A stretch of 64,000 nucleotides of DNA, taken from assembly GCA_039818985.1 (NCBI GenBank), contig JBCBSU010000001.1:956367-1020366 (forward strand), in the 5' to 3' direction. The translations under genes and the position numbers were made by a program. Shown here one piece after another: positions 63,974-64,000 of the stretch; within the stretch, counting starts at the first letter, position 1, and the number at the start of each line of letters is the position of its first letter. The stretch is from Pseudomonadota bacterium (lineage in GTDB: Bacteria; Pseudomonadota; Alphaproteobacteria; Sphingomonadales; Sphingomonadaceae). A model generated the notes under the pieces. That model was given only the letters and a program-made list of their open reading frames with translations, had not been told where the DNA came from and did no database searches.

Positions 63974-64000
63974 GATCAGCGGAAAGGAGGCTCGTTGAAC

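Overview
The window is chromosomal DNA of an alphaproteobacterium, most likely of the order Sphingomonadales (Sphingopyxis / Sphingorhabdus / Parasphingorhabdus-like). This rests on gene content and style: a TIGR03013/PrsK/PrsR cluster of the XrtA (PEP-CTERM) type, an aceA gene divergent from a RamB/ScfR-type regulator, LuxR-type proteins with a membrane anchor, a sphingomonad-style REP sequence (CCGTTCGTCCTGAGCCTGTC), GC-rich palindromic repeats, and dense coding with many ATGA/TGATG overlaps. I see no tRNA, rRNA, CRISPR array, prophage or insertion sequence. The genus is inference.

Layout. 1-3.1 kb (minus): start of prmA, an amidohydrolase, an SDR oxidoreductase and a soluble chemoreceptor. 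3.3-6.0 kb: sdhC-sdhD-sdhA with no sdhB behind it. 6.0-7.4 kb (minus): secreted protein, DUF2975 membrane protein and XRE regulator, coupled. 7.6-13.0 kb: creD, a LuxR-type HTH / membrane / EF-hand fusion, a PH-domain protein, an M20 peptidase and an unknown membrane protein. 13.0-15.7 kb (minus): lactate-type FMN dehydrogenase, an unknown secreted protein and a YpfJ-type zinc protease. 15.7-19.4 kb: patatin, 3-hydroxybutyrate dehydrogenase, a REP pair and a secreted M20 amidohydrolase. 20.0-22.9 kb: aceA (minus) divergent from its probable regulator. 23.1-30.0 kb: PEP-CTERM-type glycosyltransferase, PrsK, PrsR and a TPR protein in one tight operon. 30-36 kb: GntR regulator, nitroreductase, POT peptide transporter, NnrU, aldo-keto reductase and AGCS alanine symporter. 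36.1-40 kb: glmM, thiD (fused to a VOC domain), sodB and a VOC protein. 40-42.7 kb: YfcC transporter and an M48 protease around an AT-richer intergenic region.

42.8-52.7 kb is the core housekeeping block. On the minus strand GGDEF-EAL, dapF, mtaB, ftsY and yciB run leftward. On the plus strand ffh, rpsP, rimM, a small membrane protein, trmD and rplS run rightward. The two SRP GTPases (Ffh and FtsY) therefore sit about 4 kb apart and point away from each other. The rpsP-rplS operon has been colonised by GC-rich palindromic repeats: one supplies the start region of rimM and another is read in frame inside trmD, adding about 46 residues to an otherwise conserved tRNA methyltransferase. This is the most unusual thing I see here.

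52.7-64 kb: DUF2189 membrane protein, asd, a secreted TIM-barrel-like protein, a coupled operon (DUF4336, 2-hydroxychromene-2-carboxylate isomerase-like, GFA, alpha/beta hydrolase, membrane protein), an M2 peptidyl-dipeptidase, a YbjN-like protein, an ArsR regulator, an Ala/Lys-rich helical protein and a trans-sulfuration-type PLP enzyme. Peptide and amino-acid scavenging (POT, AGCS, M20, M2 and M48 proteins) and two-carbon/storage-carbon metabolism (aceA, bdhA, sdh) recur through the window.
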